From Prostheceraeus crozeri (Eukaryota; Platyhelminthes; Polycladida; Euryleptidae), in the NCBI GenBank assembly GCA_907163375.1, contig CAJQUW010004469.1, positions 310,001-374,000 of the forward strand: a stretch of 64,000 nt of DNA. Direction: 5' to 3'. The notes under the pieces are model-generated. The model was given only the letters and a program-made list of their open reading frames with translations. It had not been told where the DNA came from and searched no databases. Made by a program: the position numbers and the translations under genes. Shown here one piece after another: positions 23,631 through 35,412 of this stretch (the first letter of the stretch is position 1; each line of letters opens with the position of its first letter).

Positions 23631-23791
23631 ACATAAAATCCGGTGGAGTTATTTACAAGAGGAAACATCCCAAGTCGTTGCTTTGATCAGCTTGATAGCA
23701 AGCCGTAGAGAGGGATAGCAAGCCGTAATTCACAAGCGTTTTGCAATGGAGATGTTTAGATGCCACCCATGACAAGATAGCTAAGACTCAA
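23631..23791 (-). repeat. Polinton 1 right terminal inverted repeat (core)
   Basis: Reverse complement of 11469-11629 with four mismatches. Both copies contain two close CGGCTTGCTAT words (AGCAAGCCG on this strand). No similarity to the left flank continues beyond 23791. Confidence 0.85.
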
Positions 23792-24028
23792 AATAGATTT
23801 AAACAATTTTTCATCACTGTTATTGGTCGATATCTATTTACATCATTCCTCTGTCACCCTTTGCAAACAGGTGACCAAAGACCTCGTTTCAGTGTCATAG
23901 GAAATTCACCAGACAAAATACATGCATTGAAAAGATCGGCATTATCCACACTGCGAGCTTTTCCAAGCGTTTCCGAGCAAAGCGTTTTGCAGCAAATATA
24001 AAGTCATCATTGCAGCAGTTGTAGACTG

Positions 24029-24128
24029 CCACACTGCGAGGAAAGCAAACGAGAGCGATTAATAGCTTGCGGACATATGTTTGCTGGAGACGCTCGGGAC
24101 GCTCGTGTTTGCTTTGCTTTCAGTGTGG
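24029..24128. repeat. Short fold-back (about 28-base arms)
   Basis: The left arm 24029-24057 (CCACACTGCGAGGAAAGC...) is complementary, with a few mismatches, to 24100-24128 (...GCTTTCAGTGTGG), around about 40 bases. GGCCTCAGCCACACTG-type ends recur in short DNA elements. A related CCACACTGCGAGC word lies at about 23950. Likely a small inverted-repeat element. Confidence 0.5.
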
Positions 24129-24136
24129 CTGAGGCC

Positions 24137-25012
24137 TTATACCATACAAATTATAGGAGCAGAAACCTTAACAGTGCGAGCTGGAATCCTATCTATGCCA
24201 GTAGATTTTCTATATTTGACTTTAGTTTGAATTATTGTCTCAACAGAAGATTGGGATATTCTTGTAAAGTTAAATTCTTCCATGACATTATCTTTGATAA
24301 GCTTAGTGCTGATATGATCTGACAATTGGATTTCAGATTCTTGATGCCTTGAGCTAATAGCACACATGCTTTGAAAATGACTGCCCAATTCATTCACAAC
24401 TTCCTCATCCTTAATTATAATCCTGTCATCGCTTTTTCATTCAATAGGAATTTTGTATTTTCTTTCTGATTTTTTCCTCTCAAATATTTACCAAAGGTTC
24501 TGTAAAAATCATACACATTTTGTGAATCATGCTTTTCATGAAAGTATTTGGTTGCTGCATCGTTGTTTCGTTTGCTTTCAGTTTCTGCAACATAAGTTTT
24601 TGTTTCCATGTGCAAGAATTTTTGTCTCTCTTCCCAGATATCATGGGGGTCTGTTCAACCATTTATGCTTCTGACGTCTAGCGTAAGCAATATCAGAATT
24701 AAACCATGGATGTTCATCTAATTCAATTTTTGCTTGCTTCCATGGTGCATGGCTGTCCAAAATATTAGTGCATAATTTCTCAATAAAAAGCGCCATATCA
24801 TCCACTTCAGATAGCGTTTTCAGATGACCAATTCAAAATATCTTAATGGTCATCAAGCAAGTTCTGGTTTATAACTTGTTTGTAAGATAGAATGCTCAAT
24901 GCTGCATCAATTTGAGTACATGGACATGCTGATTTCAACGAAGCACTACTAAGCATAGGACCCAAAACTGAGCCCTGTGGCACACACGACGTCATTCGGA
25001 TAAACTACAGTC
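24137..25012 (-). mobile_element. LINE fragments (CR1/Jockey/L2-type ORF2), rearranged
   Basis: Minus-strand pieces of one non-LTR retrotransposon type. About 24800-24660 reads like the linker after the endonuclease (LDSHAPWKQ, HPWFNSDIAYARR). 24615-24415 continues as a charged helical linker. 24397-24137 has the region entering the RT (VKYRKSTGIDRIPARTVK). About 25005-24960 has the RT motif VPQGSVLGP, which should lie downstream of the others but sits upstream, so the copy is rearranged or composite. Frame changes and stops break it throughout. Confidence 0.6.
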
Positions 25013-27058
25013 TGTGTGTGGAAATATCTGTCAGACCTTTTTTTGCATTTTGTCAGTTCTAGAGAGCACAATGATGCTTTTCTATAATACGAATAAAGTT
25101 GTTGCATTCCATTTAGTTCTCACTGGGTCAAAAGTTGTTGAATCTATAGAAGTGAGGCTACAGAAAATTGAAATCTTTCTTCGTGTGAGGGGAGGCCTAC
25201 ATGGGGCATCAGATTTCGATCAAAGGCGTGATAGTGATTAAATTGTTGCCGAATTCTCTTCGATGCCTTGATTGGTTACAATAAAACGACAGCTCGCAAG
25301 ACAGCGCATAGTAAACAAATTATCAAAAGGTGCTGTAAACAAATGCAACTGAATTCCAGGCTTTCAACACAGAAAGTTATTGAAGATATGTCACGCTCAG
25401 CCTCACGGTCACGTGGCTCTTCATTGCGGATAGATATTTTGCCATAATCCTTGATGCTGGAGGCTCACAATAAAACAAATGAATGTGTATTCTTCACTTA
25501 CTTGCAACTCTCATTTGATGACATCTATTCCTTTGTCATTCACTTTTCTATATGTATTGAAGGCATTGGAAATGGAAGTACTATCACAAAATTTGCCTCC
25601 GCTTTAATCTCTAGTTCTGAAGGTTTTGATAAAATTAGTAAAATTACATTGCATGTACATCATTATTATGTTCTTGCAACTGGAAATTTTATGAAATAAT
25701 ATTAAATAGTTTTTCGACGCACAAGAATTAATAGCAGCCAGCACACTTCGCCGGTATAGCTTTGTCATATTGTGATGGAAGGAAGTCGTACATACCGCAT
25801 TTCCTCTAATAAGCGGCGGCATTCTCATTTACAGTCACCTACTTTTATGTGCGGTGATTATCAGAGGGCGGCGGTTATTATCATTTTGATGGAACTCCGA
25901 CTCCGGGTGTTAAGTATAACAGCCTTACTTCTGGTAACCTACATCATAGATCATTACAAGCTTTCCTGAGTCTGATTCTAGTGATCATTGTTTCATCAAA
26001 TCAATCCTTTTCTATGAAGGTTTACCAACTCTGCATATCACTTGTTGGTGTGTGCTCCACACGGTTTTTCTCCAGTCTCTACTAGGCAGGGAAATCCCCC
26101 ATGCTTCTCCAAAAAATTTTGAGTACACTTTCGATTTTAATATGCGCTTTGGAGGAGCCATCACACATGATTGACATTAGGGTAAGAGGTTATGTTCTCA
26201 AGCAAACTTATATTTTACTTTTGTCTCCGATGTGACCTTTGATGCGTATGTGTGATCGAGGCTAGGAAGGCTTGTCTTCTCTACAAAATCACCGAGTGAA
26301 GCGACTATCCTTTTTCACAATCACGGTTCATTCCCTCAAGTATTGCAAGTTTGCATGCACTGCTGCTGTCTCTGTACTTTTGTTTGACGGAGAAAGTTGA
26401 CATCAAAAGTGACAGCTATGCAAGAGGATAAATAATTTGTTTGTATTATTTTTCGGGTATAGTTATAACTATATATAGGCCAGAGTCCGGAGTCCGACTC
26501 CGGCAAGAATTATAAGACTCCGGAACTCCGACTCAGCAGCTCTGCAGTTCAGGAAGCTCCATAAGTCACCGAATCTGATTCTAATTCAGAATCTGATGGC
26601 GATCTGGATACAAAATTGGATAAATAGAAAAAATCAATTAACAAAAAGATTGAGTGTGACGCTTATATTATGCTTTGCTACTTCTTTATTATAATATAGA
26701 CCACAAACAATGCAATGTCATTAAGCATTCCAGTGATGTTTGATGAGCTCACTGGAAGATATCGGACGGCGTTTATCATAGAGGGTCATTTATTGATATA
26801 GGGAGAGACGGTGTACCTATATTCTTGAAATCAAAATTCTAGACTCACTTGAAATCCTAATTGTCAAAGTAAACAATGCTGTTAACATAAAGTATGGTAT
26901 TTCTTAAATGTGTAGGTTCACCTTCGAGATTTCAAAACACTCACTTGATGTTCTATGTATCTTCGAGATATCATCTCAATAAGCTTTGTGTACTGTTATT
27001 ATTAGCATATTTGGTTGGCAGCATTCTGTTTTGCTATTCACAACGGTTTATAGAAACA
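25013..27058. other. Intergenic, small repeat remnants only
   Basis: No host gene seen. About 25797-25886 contains the pair CTCTAATAAGCGGCGGC and GGGCGGCGGTTATTA, resembling a dispersed 'AATAAGCGCC' repeat seen in many marine animal genomes. A word cluster around 26474-26545 is listed separately. Otherwise AT-rich. Confidence 0.5.
26474..26545. repeat. Palindromic word cluster (GAGTCCGGAGTCCGACTCC type)
   Basis: GAGTC, CCGGA and ACTCCGG words repeat in both orientations within about 70 bases. No gene is near. It is one of six such clusters in the window, each built on a different palindromic word. Confidence 0.5.
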
Positions 27059-27290
27059 AATTGTTTATCTGAAGTTGACTAGAATGGAAATTGACTCAAG
27101 GTCGCGGCACAGCCGGGGGAACTAAATTGGGGAATGAGACACCAATGAAAAGCTTAGAATTGAACATGTGACTGATTGTAACCCTCTGATTCAGTCGTTG
27201 AGAAGTGTATCTAAGCAAAAAGCTGGACTTCCATTCTAGAGGATTTATTGTTGTCAATTTCTGTGTAACGGTTCTATTCTGTCCTATGCA
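27059..27290 (+). repeat. Dispersed repeat R2, copy 1
   Basis: Matches 45205-45475 in the same orientation with small gaps: GAAGTTGACTAGAATG, TCAAGGTCGC.GCACAGC, ACCAATGAAAAGCTTAGAATTG, ACATGTGACTGA and the later TTCCATT.TAGAG..TTTATTGT blocks. No open frame or terminal repeat identifies its class. Confidence 0.6.
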
Positions 27291-29706
27291 GGGATTGCAC
27301 CGGGTCAAGATCCGGATCGCGGATCCAGCGAAGACCGTTTATGACAAGATGTTGTTGGTCATTAATGCTGTGGAAAATCCTATTTAACGATAGAATTTAT
27401 AAAAGTTATAGAGCCTCAAACTTGTTTGTCTCGCTACTCACTTAGAATTGGGAGTGGCAACCAAAAATGCGAATATAAATCTTTATAGAAATATTTTATC
27501 AAGGAATATCTGTAGCTCAGTATTGAATGACCATCTATTGATGTACAGAAAAGATGAAGCTTTTTCATGAATACATATGGTATTGATCCGACTACCTTAT
27601 ACTTACAATGAACAATAGCTGTAATTATTAATGAGACTAATAATTGGATATGTGTATATTAGTTAAATAAACACAAATAAAAGCAGGTTTGCTGTCTTCT
27701 TTATTATAATTAAATACACTTGCTCATCGTTATTGAAATTGTTTTTTGATTGATAACCATGGTAAGTATAGGCCTAAACTTAATTAATTCAAAAATTCAA
27801 TTTCAGTTATCATGTTCTAAGAAAGAGTACCCATTTCTCTAAGCTCGGTCTCAATTGTAATACCGATATTTTAGATATTTATAATCATCTCTTGATATTT
27901 AGTAATGATAATTTGTAAAAAATATTATAACAACTGATAACCAGAATGACAACTGAAGTTGGCGATAGCAAAATCCTAGGATTTCAAGATCTCTTCATTA
28001 GTGTGCTTTTATATATTATGAAGCGTATAATTTAATCTCAAAAACCAGACTATTCAATGTTTCATGATAGCATGCAATGCAATCACTTTTGATAATATGA
28101 TCCGGGATCCACCCGGGCACCCGGGTCTAGAATCCGGGATCCGGGTGCTTGCAAAAACCCGGGTATTTGCAATTCCTGGTCCTACACTATTCTTGATATT
28201 GACTAATTCAACTATTTGACACTTCAGCCAAATTCACACTTTCGCATTAGAATGCTGCACAAATGCGGTAAGAACGGATCACTAATTGAATCACAAATTT
28301 TCTTAATTTCTATTTGAGTCTAAGGTGTAAGAGCCAGAAATCTGAAATAACTTTTTTCTGTGCAATATTTAGGTCACGGACTTCAGCCGAATATTTGGGT
28401 TCTGATTCTGATTTTGCACAAACTCATTTCAAAAAAGGTTGTATGTTGTTGACGCACTAACTTCATCATTACTGTTGGAAAATTAACGACTGCGCTAATC
28501 TATAAAACCTTCTGTTTCGTTTTTTTCGCTGCTGGGAATGCAAAACAGATTAGTGATCCGAATTATCAAAGCACAAATTGACTGCTATAGGATCTGTGAG
28601 GAAATAGTGATCAATTCATTGATGTTGAATGTTGATATTAATAATCTCTGCTTTAGGCTGACTATAATGAGAACATGCGCTGAATTGCATTAATTGCTAA
28701 GATCGTGATATAAAGCAAACTATATCAACATTTACATCGGACGTTTATCAATGAGTATGCAATTAATATGCTAACTAGAAGACAATTCATCTGGGGAGTG
28801 TCTCCCTGAGAATGAACCAAAACGTAGATTACTTACAATTAATTTATGACATTTTTTACTTGAATATGCCATTTGTTATGTGAAAGATGTCCCATGAGCT
28901 ATACCATGGAAACGTGATGCAAATAGAACGAGACATTAAGAGATACATATTTTATGTAGTTTCCAAATGTTGACTACTTTCAATTGTATTTTTCCGATAA
29001 ATTACATGCACCTTCGACAGCTGGAAGAACGCTACACCCAGAAATTCAAAAGGCTTAAATATCATTGTTATACTAAATTAGTCGGTTGACATTTTGCGAG
29101 TATTTAAGCGCTTGTCCTTTTACTAGAATGGGTAGAATGGAAGTTTATAATGTAATCACTGTATTGAAGAACATAGTGGAGTCAATTGCTTGTGCCACAA
29201 AATCGTGTAAACGGCGAGTGCATTAGAATGGCGAGTTTATGAACAGCTCACGTTATACCATGACAAATTCCGAATTGATTCTTCTTCAAGGTGGTTGCAC
29301 ATTTTATAATGTTAGTCACTACTTTTATATTGTATAATTTAAACATGGAGATAAGCAATGAAAACATCATATCCGGTAAATGAGGAGTAGGCAATTTTGC
29401 TGCCGGGTAGAGAAAAAATTTCACTGACCGAATATTTAAAGTTACTGACTGTAACTGCCTTTCAGTGACGCGATTTTAGCTCATTATTATTTACATTCCC
29501 CTTATAGCCATGTAATTATTAGTGAATAATAACATTAATGCCGTAGCAGTTTAGCCTACATTTATTGAAAGAATGTACATGTAGGTGTACTTTTGGGTGC
29601 TTAAATTTGCTAGAAATTTGTGACTACAGAGCCACAGCCAATCATAATCATTTAACAACAATGAAATTAAATAAACGATACATCAAATTGCCATGCAAAG
29701 ATGTGC
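27291..29706. other. Intergenic; one word cluster, no gene seen
   Basis: AT-rich with no convincing coding frame. 28100-28165 holds a cluster of CCCGGG and ATCCGGGATCC words in both orientations, one of the six palindromic word clusters in the window. Confidence 0.5.
28100..28165. repeat. Palindromic word cluster (CCCGGG / ATCCGGGATCC)
   Basis: Four or more CCCGGG and two GATCCGGGATCC-like words lie within 65 bases of otherwise AT-rich DNA. Confidence 0.55.
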
Positions 29707-29779
29707 GGCTGGTGGGATTCGAACCTACGACCAAGGTTGACTGGACCTGTGCTCTAACCAACTGAGATGCGAGCCACTT
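29707..29779 (-). tRNA. tRNA-like sequence (probable pseudogene or SINE head)
   Basis: The minus strand reads as a 73-base tRNA shape. It has an acceptor GTGGCT pairing CAGCCGC at the end, a D-arm with CTCAGTTGGTTAGAG (A box), an AGGT/ACCT anticodon stem with loop CCAGTCA, and a perfect B box GGTTCGAATCC. The loop would give anticodon AGT (Thr), but position 33 is C instead of U and several stem pairs are lost. I therefore judge it a tRNA pseudogene or SINE-derived head. An AT-rich microsatellite lies about 100 bases upstream on its strand. Confidence 0.6.
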
Positions 29780-29882
29780 ATGCGACTTTGTCAGTTGGCA
29801 GGACCAAACCCTCACCACCACACATCAGTTGTCATAGGAATTATAATCAGTAAATAAATAACTCGTCATAATTGTGACTATC

Positions 29883-29972
29883 GTCATAATCGTCATAAAT
29901 AAATAATAAATAATAATAATAATAATAAATAATAAATAAATAAATAAATAAATAAATAATCGTCATAAGCCA
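29883..29972. repeat. AT-rich microsatellite (AATA/ATAA)n
   Basis: Runs of AATA, AAT and ATAA words continue for about 90 bases, flanked on both sides by ATAA/CGTCATA words. Confidence 0.85.
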
Positions 29973-30351
29973 TGTCAAAGTCTAAATAACGTTAAAAGAT
30001 AGTAGGAACATGAATTTATTTCCTTAAACTTTTTGCACCTGATCATAGGCACCAAAAGATTGATTGCATATCACAACCTTATGCAAACAATATATCGGGA
30101 ATTTGTAGACATTCCTTCATACTTCGAATTTTTAGATAATCCTTAGAGGTAGACTAATATTCTCCCTAATCGACACTTGTTTCTAGTAGTTCAATCATGT
30201 TCATTCAACCATAAATTGCTTGAAATCTTTACAGTTATTCCTAAACCTCAGGTGGAAGATTTGTCAAAGTTACGTCAATTTTCCACTTGAAAAGAATTTT
30301 CCTGAAACTATAAGAAACGATTTTGAGTTTCAATGCGGTTATCTCTTAGGC

Positions 30352-30878
30352 TAGTAGTTCCCAACCTTTTCATGCTGCGTACCCCAAAATAAAAATCATA
30401 GGATTTTTCATTATTCCGCGTACCCTTAAGTATACATATAAAAATAGCATGAATTCAATCATACTTAAATTTAATTACACGTAGAAATATACGAAATTCG
30501 TCATTTAATAACACAAAAATTTAACTAGGCGTGACTGATGCGCGCTTGTGTAACAAGACAAGAGCAGCGAAAGTCATGCTCCAATATCAAACGAACTCTT
30601 TGTTTGCTTTTAATCATTTCTATGGTGGAGAATCCGGATTCATATAATTATGTGGCTGAGGTCGAGTTGGTGGTCGCTAATTAGCAACGGTTGCTTCAAA
30701 GCCAGATGATGACAATCCAATGAGGAATGCGCACAAAGTTGACAGTTCAACTGACCCATGAATAGGAAAGTTATCGAAGTAAAAATGAATTATAATAAAT
30801 CTCCCATGTTATGCGTACCCCTTAAAAGTCCTTCGCGTAGCCCCAAGGGGTACGCGTTTTTCAGGTTGGGAACCCCTG
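30352..30878. mobile_element. Non-autonomous hAT-type element (527 bp) with 8-bp target duplication
   Basis: The left end TAGTAGTTCCCAACCTTTT and right end (reverse complement CAGGGGTTCCCAACCTGAAAA) match the classic hAT end CAGTGGTTCCCAACCT. GCGTACCCC words lie just inside both ends. The flanks are TCTTAGGC (30344-30351) and TCTTTGGC (30879-30886), an 8-bp duplication with one change, as hAT transposases make. There is no transposase inside, so it moved in trans. Confidence 0.85.
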
Positions 30879-30886
30879 TCTTTGGC

Positions 30887-32339
30887 GGTCATGAACATGG
30901 ACGCCGCAGATAGAAGATAGCATGGCCACCCTCTTATCCATTCACGAAACAATACGGCTAGTAGCACGGCTTGGATATGGCTTTTCTGATAAAGCCGCAC
31001 AATCTTCTTCATGGAAGCAATTCTAATAAATATATGATTTATTTGCAGACCAGATTTATTGCGTTCTGCACAAAAAAGTCATAAAGAGCGATTTCTGCCG
31101 GATATGACATAATTTCTAAAGCATTTTACTGGCAGGGTAAGTAGAGCATGGTAATTTAATTTCCTGGCGTGGATCATTGGACTTGGAAAGCAGGCACGCG
31201 CCTCATCATTGAATACGCATATTAATGAACATGAATGCATGCGCAATACTATGTTTATCAACATTTGTATTTAGTATTTAGTTTATGGCTATGCATGTGA
31301 CCCCATGAATACATGTCTTTATTATGATTCCAAAAACATCTAAAGTGAATCGTGAAATATGAGCATTGATTATGTAAGCATGATTAATGACAGTATTCAA
31401 GTGATAAATATAACTTAAAACAAAGCGGGACGTAAACCTTTAAATTGAAAATCATAAGCTGGGTCGAAAAATTGGACACATTCCCTTTCTTTCATGCTTG
31501 CAATTCTGCTGCACTTCACATGCCATTTACTCCTGCGTTCACCACTGAGTAGAAACCTTAGTGATGCCTTTAGTACAAAAAATAATTCATATTTAGAGAT
31601 TAATGCTCAGTCTGTTCTTGTAACTGTCGTTTTCAAAATGACATTAATCATAATATGACGAGATTGGCTACAACAAACAAAAGTCTTCATTCATGATGTT
31701 AGATGACAGATACAACAAAATAAGTGTAGACACACGTTGAAAAATAGTGCTCCTAAAAATGAACCTGGACATCCTCCGAATCGGACAAGACTCCTCATCA
31801 GACAATGAAGTGCTGTAAATTAATATCGTACTGACGACGGATTTCCGGGAAGCGAACAATTTTAATACTAACCTTCATTAAATTTGTATTGAACTTTGCT
31901 TGTGAGTGCGTAAGCACTTAAAGGAATGGGTGTCAACTATATAATTGAGTTTCTGTAATATATAATTCTGTGTTATAATCATCTGTCGCACTCAATATCA
32001 CAAGATGCTCCTACATTTCTCATTTAAGAGCATTTGCATAGAATACAAGCTAATCATTTAGTTGCCTTTTCTATTTTTGATAGCTTTTAGAGTAAGTAGT
32101 CTTTAATTTATTATTCATAAACTTAAAAATCCAATGCATTTGTTTGAAATATACAGTGTGATTTAGTGCGCTAATTTATATGCCACCTTTACTGAATGAA
32201 AAGGTAGTGCTATCAGAAATTGGCAGTTGAATTATTTATATCAGGATTGGATTTTATATATCAGCGATTTGATGTGTATATTTAGAATTTGACAAATTAA
32301 ATGTATGTAATTAAATGGGACTGATGAGCAATTCATTGA
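30887..32339. other. Intergenic, nothing recognised
   Basis: AT-rich. Several short frames, none with domain or signal features I can support. Confidence 0.5.
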
Positions 32340-32930
32340 TTCTAATTCTACAGTATGTAATTTTTTGTCTTAATTTTCAATTTTTCTTGATCGCAAACAT
32401 TGAAACACTTGTTAGGTATTTTCTTGGGTTTAACCCAAGATGAAAGATTAGAAAATCATAATCAAATTTCAAAATGTAAAATGCATATTGCTAAGAAATC
32501 TTATAATCGTTTTACTTGCTCTGACATTGTTAAGTTTAAAGAAGCTATTCAACATACATGTATTGTGTCAGAAGTATATATCACTTTTGCTGGTAAAGTT
32601 TTCCAACAAGTTCGAGGCCTTCCAATGGGAGGTAGCTGTAGCCCTTTGCTACCACATTTGTTTGTAGCACATTTTGAATTTGTTTTCATGAAGTCTTTGT
32701 TAGCACAAAAGAAATTTGGGCTTGCAAGATTGTTGTCAAATATATCTAGCTATATGGATAACATTTGTATTATAAACTATTGTCATTTTGAAAATTTACC
32801 TCCCAAAATATATCCTAGTGACCACAAGGCCGAAAGAAGTGATGATAATAACAAGTTCCAACTAAGAATAAGACGCAATACTCTTCTCGATCATAAAGAA
32901 GATTTTACATAAATACATTGAATACTGCTT
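32340..32930 (+). mobile_element. Penelope-like element, reverse transcriptase fragment
   Basis: A plus-strand frame (32400-32912, 170 aa) carries the Penelope RT core: FAGKVFQQVRGLPMGGSCSP, then an LFVAHFEFVFM block, then a SSYMDNICIIN block where the family has the catalytic YxDD; here YMDN replaces YMDD. The start codon at 32400 is not ATG and upstream domains are absent, so this is a truncated relic. The GIY-YIG end expected downstream is not adjacent. Confidence 0.75.
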
Positions 32931-33104
32931 ATCCTCTTTGATTAAATGACAGATTGTATGGGGGTGGGTGCATTCCTAAGAACTCCGTCACAAATTTTCT
33001 CATATTTCAAGAAACCTGTTCCTCGAAGACTCCTCATTCTGGACGCAAGAAAAGTCACATCGTATCATGGAAAAAGAAGCCATGGAGAATCTTATTCGTG
33101 ATTT

Positions 33105-34210
33105 AATGATAATAATAATAATAATAATAGAATGCTTTATTCATCATACAAAAGCGGTATGACTAATACAAGAATTGTTTGGTACTGACAAAATCAACGT
33201 GTCAAAGTTACGAACGTGACGAAAATCGAACAAATGAGTTGTAATACAAGGATGAGTTCCGAAATAAAGGAAGAAGGGCACGGGAATATCTGATATCATG
33301 CTTAGAGTCATGCAAAACAAAAAATTGGGACAACGGATGACAGTCTTTATGTATACAAATACTTTTAATGATCTTCACACAGCATCTGTCAAGGAGATCA
33401 CGAAGTGAATTATGGTGGGTCAAATTGGCCCACCGACAAGTCGTTTTGTACAGTATCTCCAGTTTCTTAAAGTCCTTCCTATTTAAATCGCACATAATAG
33501 GCCAACAGTATACAATATGACAAAAAACGATGCCGAAGAATGCTTGCATGATAACGTCATTACAATTACCATTCGATATTAATTTCTTAACATACGACAT
33601 GGCCCGACAGCATTATGCATGCAGAGACGAAAATTGCTCGCTCCAACGCAAGTTATTCGAAAAAATGACTCCAAGAATTTTCACAGATGTAACTACTTCG
33701 ATTGGCACACCATTGATAAAAATGTCTGGATAGGACGCATTACAAGATTTCCGTGATGAAAACATAACTTTAGTTTTGCAGACATTGATAGCAAGCCTTT
33801 TCTTGCAGACCAAGTCAGACAGCGAATCAACAATAGGCTTGAGTTTACAGTTTTTGATGTCATCAAATTTATGAATGAGACTGATGTCATCAGCATACAT
33901 CGCACATTTTGTTTCATTTAAGTTAGGGATGTCATCCAGGAATAAAATAAACAGAAGGGGTCCTAAAATTGATCCTTGAGGAACGCCACTACTGATATCG
34001 TTGAAGGGGGTGTCACAAGATGGGATGCGGACTCTCTGTTGACGATTTTGTAGGAAGCTTTTAATCATGCTGACTACGTGGGGGGAGCAACCAAATCTAT
34101 TAACTAAAGTTACATATTTTGTTACGCAATTGTCTATTTGCCAGCTTTTAAAGAAAATTGAAGCGATTGTCCAAAACTGCACTACGCATTGTACAACTAA
34201 AAACCTGTAC
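33105..34210 (-). mobile_element. LINE fragment with RT core and simple-repeat tail (CR1/Jockey-like)
   Basis: Minus-strand frames 34182-33613 and 33600-33208 carry the RT core SGVPQGSILGPLLFILFLDDI and CAMYADDISLIH (catalytic YADD), a VTSVKILGVIF segment and the C-terminal region with ALLPLFRNSSL. A frame change separates the two at about 33605. The 3' end is marked by AATAAA followed by a (TAT)n-type tail at about 33135-33105. It is 5'-truncated near 34200. This is the best preserved LINE in the window. Confidence 0.8.
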
Positions 34211-34225
34211 TGTTGTTAATGATTT
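34211..34225. repeat. Target-site duplication of the Penelope insertion, left copy
   Basis: TGTTGTTAATGATTT is identical to 35497-35511. Confidence 0.8.
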
Positions 34226-34335
34226 ATAGCCATACACGGGAAGTTATTCATAGTTTGATAGCAAAAAACAGATTTGATGCACTCCCTAATTTATTGGCAA
34301 GTTTAAGTAAAAGGTTAAAAAAAAATTACACACCC

Positions 34336-34365
34336 GACGTTTCGTATCACAGATACATAATCATG
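34336..34365 (-). ncRNA. Hammerhead-like motif in Penelope end, left arm
   Basis: On the minus strand a CATGATTAT core-like stretch precedes the perfect hairpin GTATC-TGT-GATAC, followed by GAAACGTC. Penelope terminal repeats are known to carry hammerhead ribozymes with CUGAUGA-stem-GAAAC. The CUGAUGA box is altered here, so cleavage is doubtful. The mirrored copy lies at 35377-35412 on the plus strand. Confidence 0.4.
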
Positions 34366-35376
34366 GGTAGAGAAATAGGACAATGCAATCATTTAAATAC
34401 AAAGTCAAGCGTTAAAGACTGTTCATCTCTTGTTTTCGATTCAACTTAGGACAATAGCGATCAATGCAGTTAGCTTCAGAGATACGAGTGCGAACAGGGT
34501 CAGATTGACGATCTAGAAATTCAATATCAAAGTCATCAATACTTAACAGACAGTTAGGATGATCATTCATGATGTGGTCCGACAGCGCACTTTTGTTATC
34601 AAGATTAACGATACTTCTGCGATGCTCATGAAAACGAAAAGAAAAAGGGCGGTTGGTAGAACCAATATAAGCCTTTTGGCATAAATTACACCTAAAACAG
34701 TAAACAATATAGCGCATATTACAAGACTGGTATTTAGGTAATTTCCCACAAATTTTACAAGAGCAAGTATCCTTAACAAGCTCGGGAGAAAAACAAGAGC
34801 TTAAACAGCTTCCAGGTTTGCTAACAAAATTGACTGGTAAATCGTACTTTTTAGTTAGTCTATTTAATTTACGAGAACAACTATCACTTATAAAATCCAT
34901 TTTGAGATAGGCAACGGAGTTATTATGTTCATTCTTCTTAACATTTGGGACATTGACTTGTTTGACATTAGTTTTAAAACCGTTATTTAGAAATCTGTTA
35001 TGTAAAATATTTAGAGATTTATCAAAATTTTGAGAGTTGGAGGAACGAATTAAATTTGGCAATTTATGCCAAAAGGCTTATATTGGTTCTACCAACCGCC
35101 CTTTTTCTTTTCGTTTTCATGAGGATCGCAGAAGTATCGTTAATCTTGATAACAAAACTGCGCTGTCGGACCACATCATGAATGATCATCCTAACTGTCT
35201 GTTAAGTATTGATGACTTTGATATTGAATTTCTAGATCGTCAATCTGACCCTGTTCGCACTCGTATCTATGAAGCTAACTGCATTGATCGCTATTGTCCT
35301 AAGTTGAATCGAAAACAAGAGATGAACAGTCTTTAACGCTTGACTTTGTATTTAAATGATTGCATTGTCCTATTTC

Positions 35377-35412
35377 TCTACCCATGATTATGTATCTGTG
35401 ATACGAAACGTC
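35377..35412 (+). ncRNA. Hammerhead-like motif in Penelope end, right arm
   Basis: Mirror copy of the motif at 34336-34365: hairpin GTATC-TGT-GATAC then GAAACGTC at 35405-35412. Confidence 0.4.

Larger units (their letters stand above)
11200..23791. mobile_element. Polinton 1 (Polinton/Maverick fossil)
   Basis: A Polinton/Maverick is a virus-like DNA transposon. This one is called from its gene set in one 12-kb block: FtsK/A32-type packaging ATPase, retroviral-type integrase with chromodomain-like end, major capsid protein, adenain-like C48 protease, penton-like protein and several small virion-type proteins. Matching inverted ends lie at 11469-11629 and 23631-23791. The outer left boundary is uncertain (11200-11469) because the left end holds a diverged direct repeat. 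I recognise no DNA polymerase B, and the element is shorter than the usual 15-20 kb. Most genes run on the plus strand; one after the protease and those at the right end run on the minus strand. It is a fossil with about half a dozen breaks; terminal-repeat identity near 97% suggests a fairly young insertion. Its parts below are filed as pseudogenes for that reason. Confidence 0.9.

Noticed and set aside
29565-29765. 66-aa frame containing a GFEPTT motif
   Set aside because: The motif is the antisense reading of the tRNA-like B-box region.
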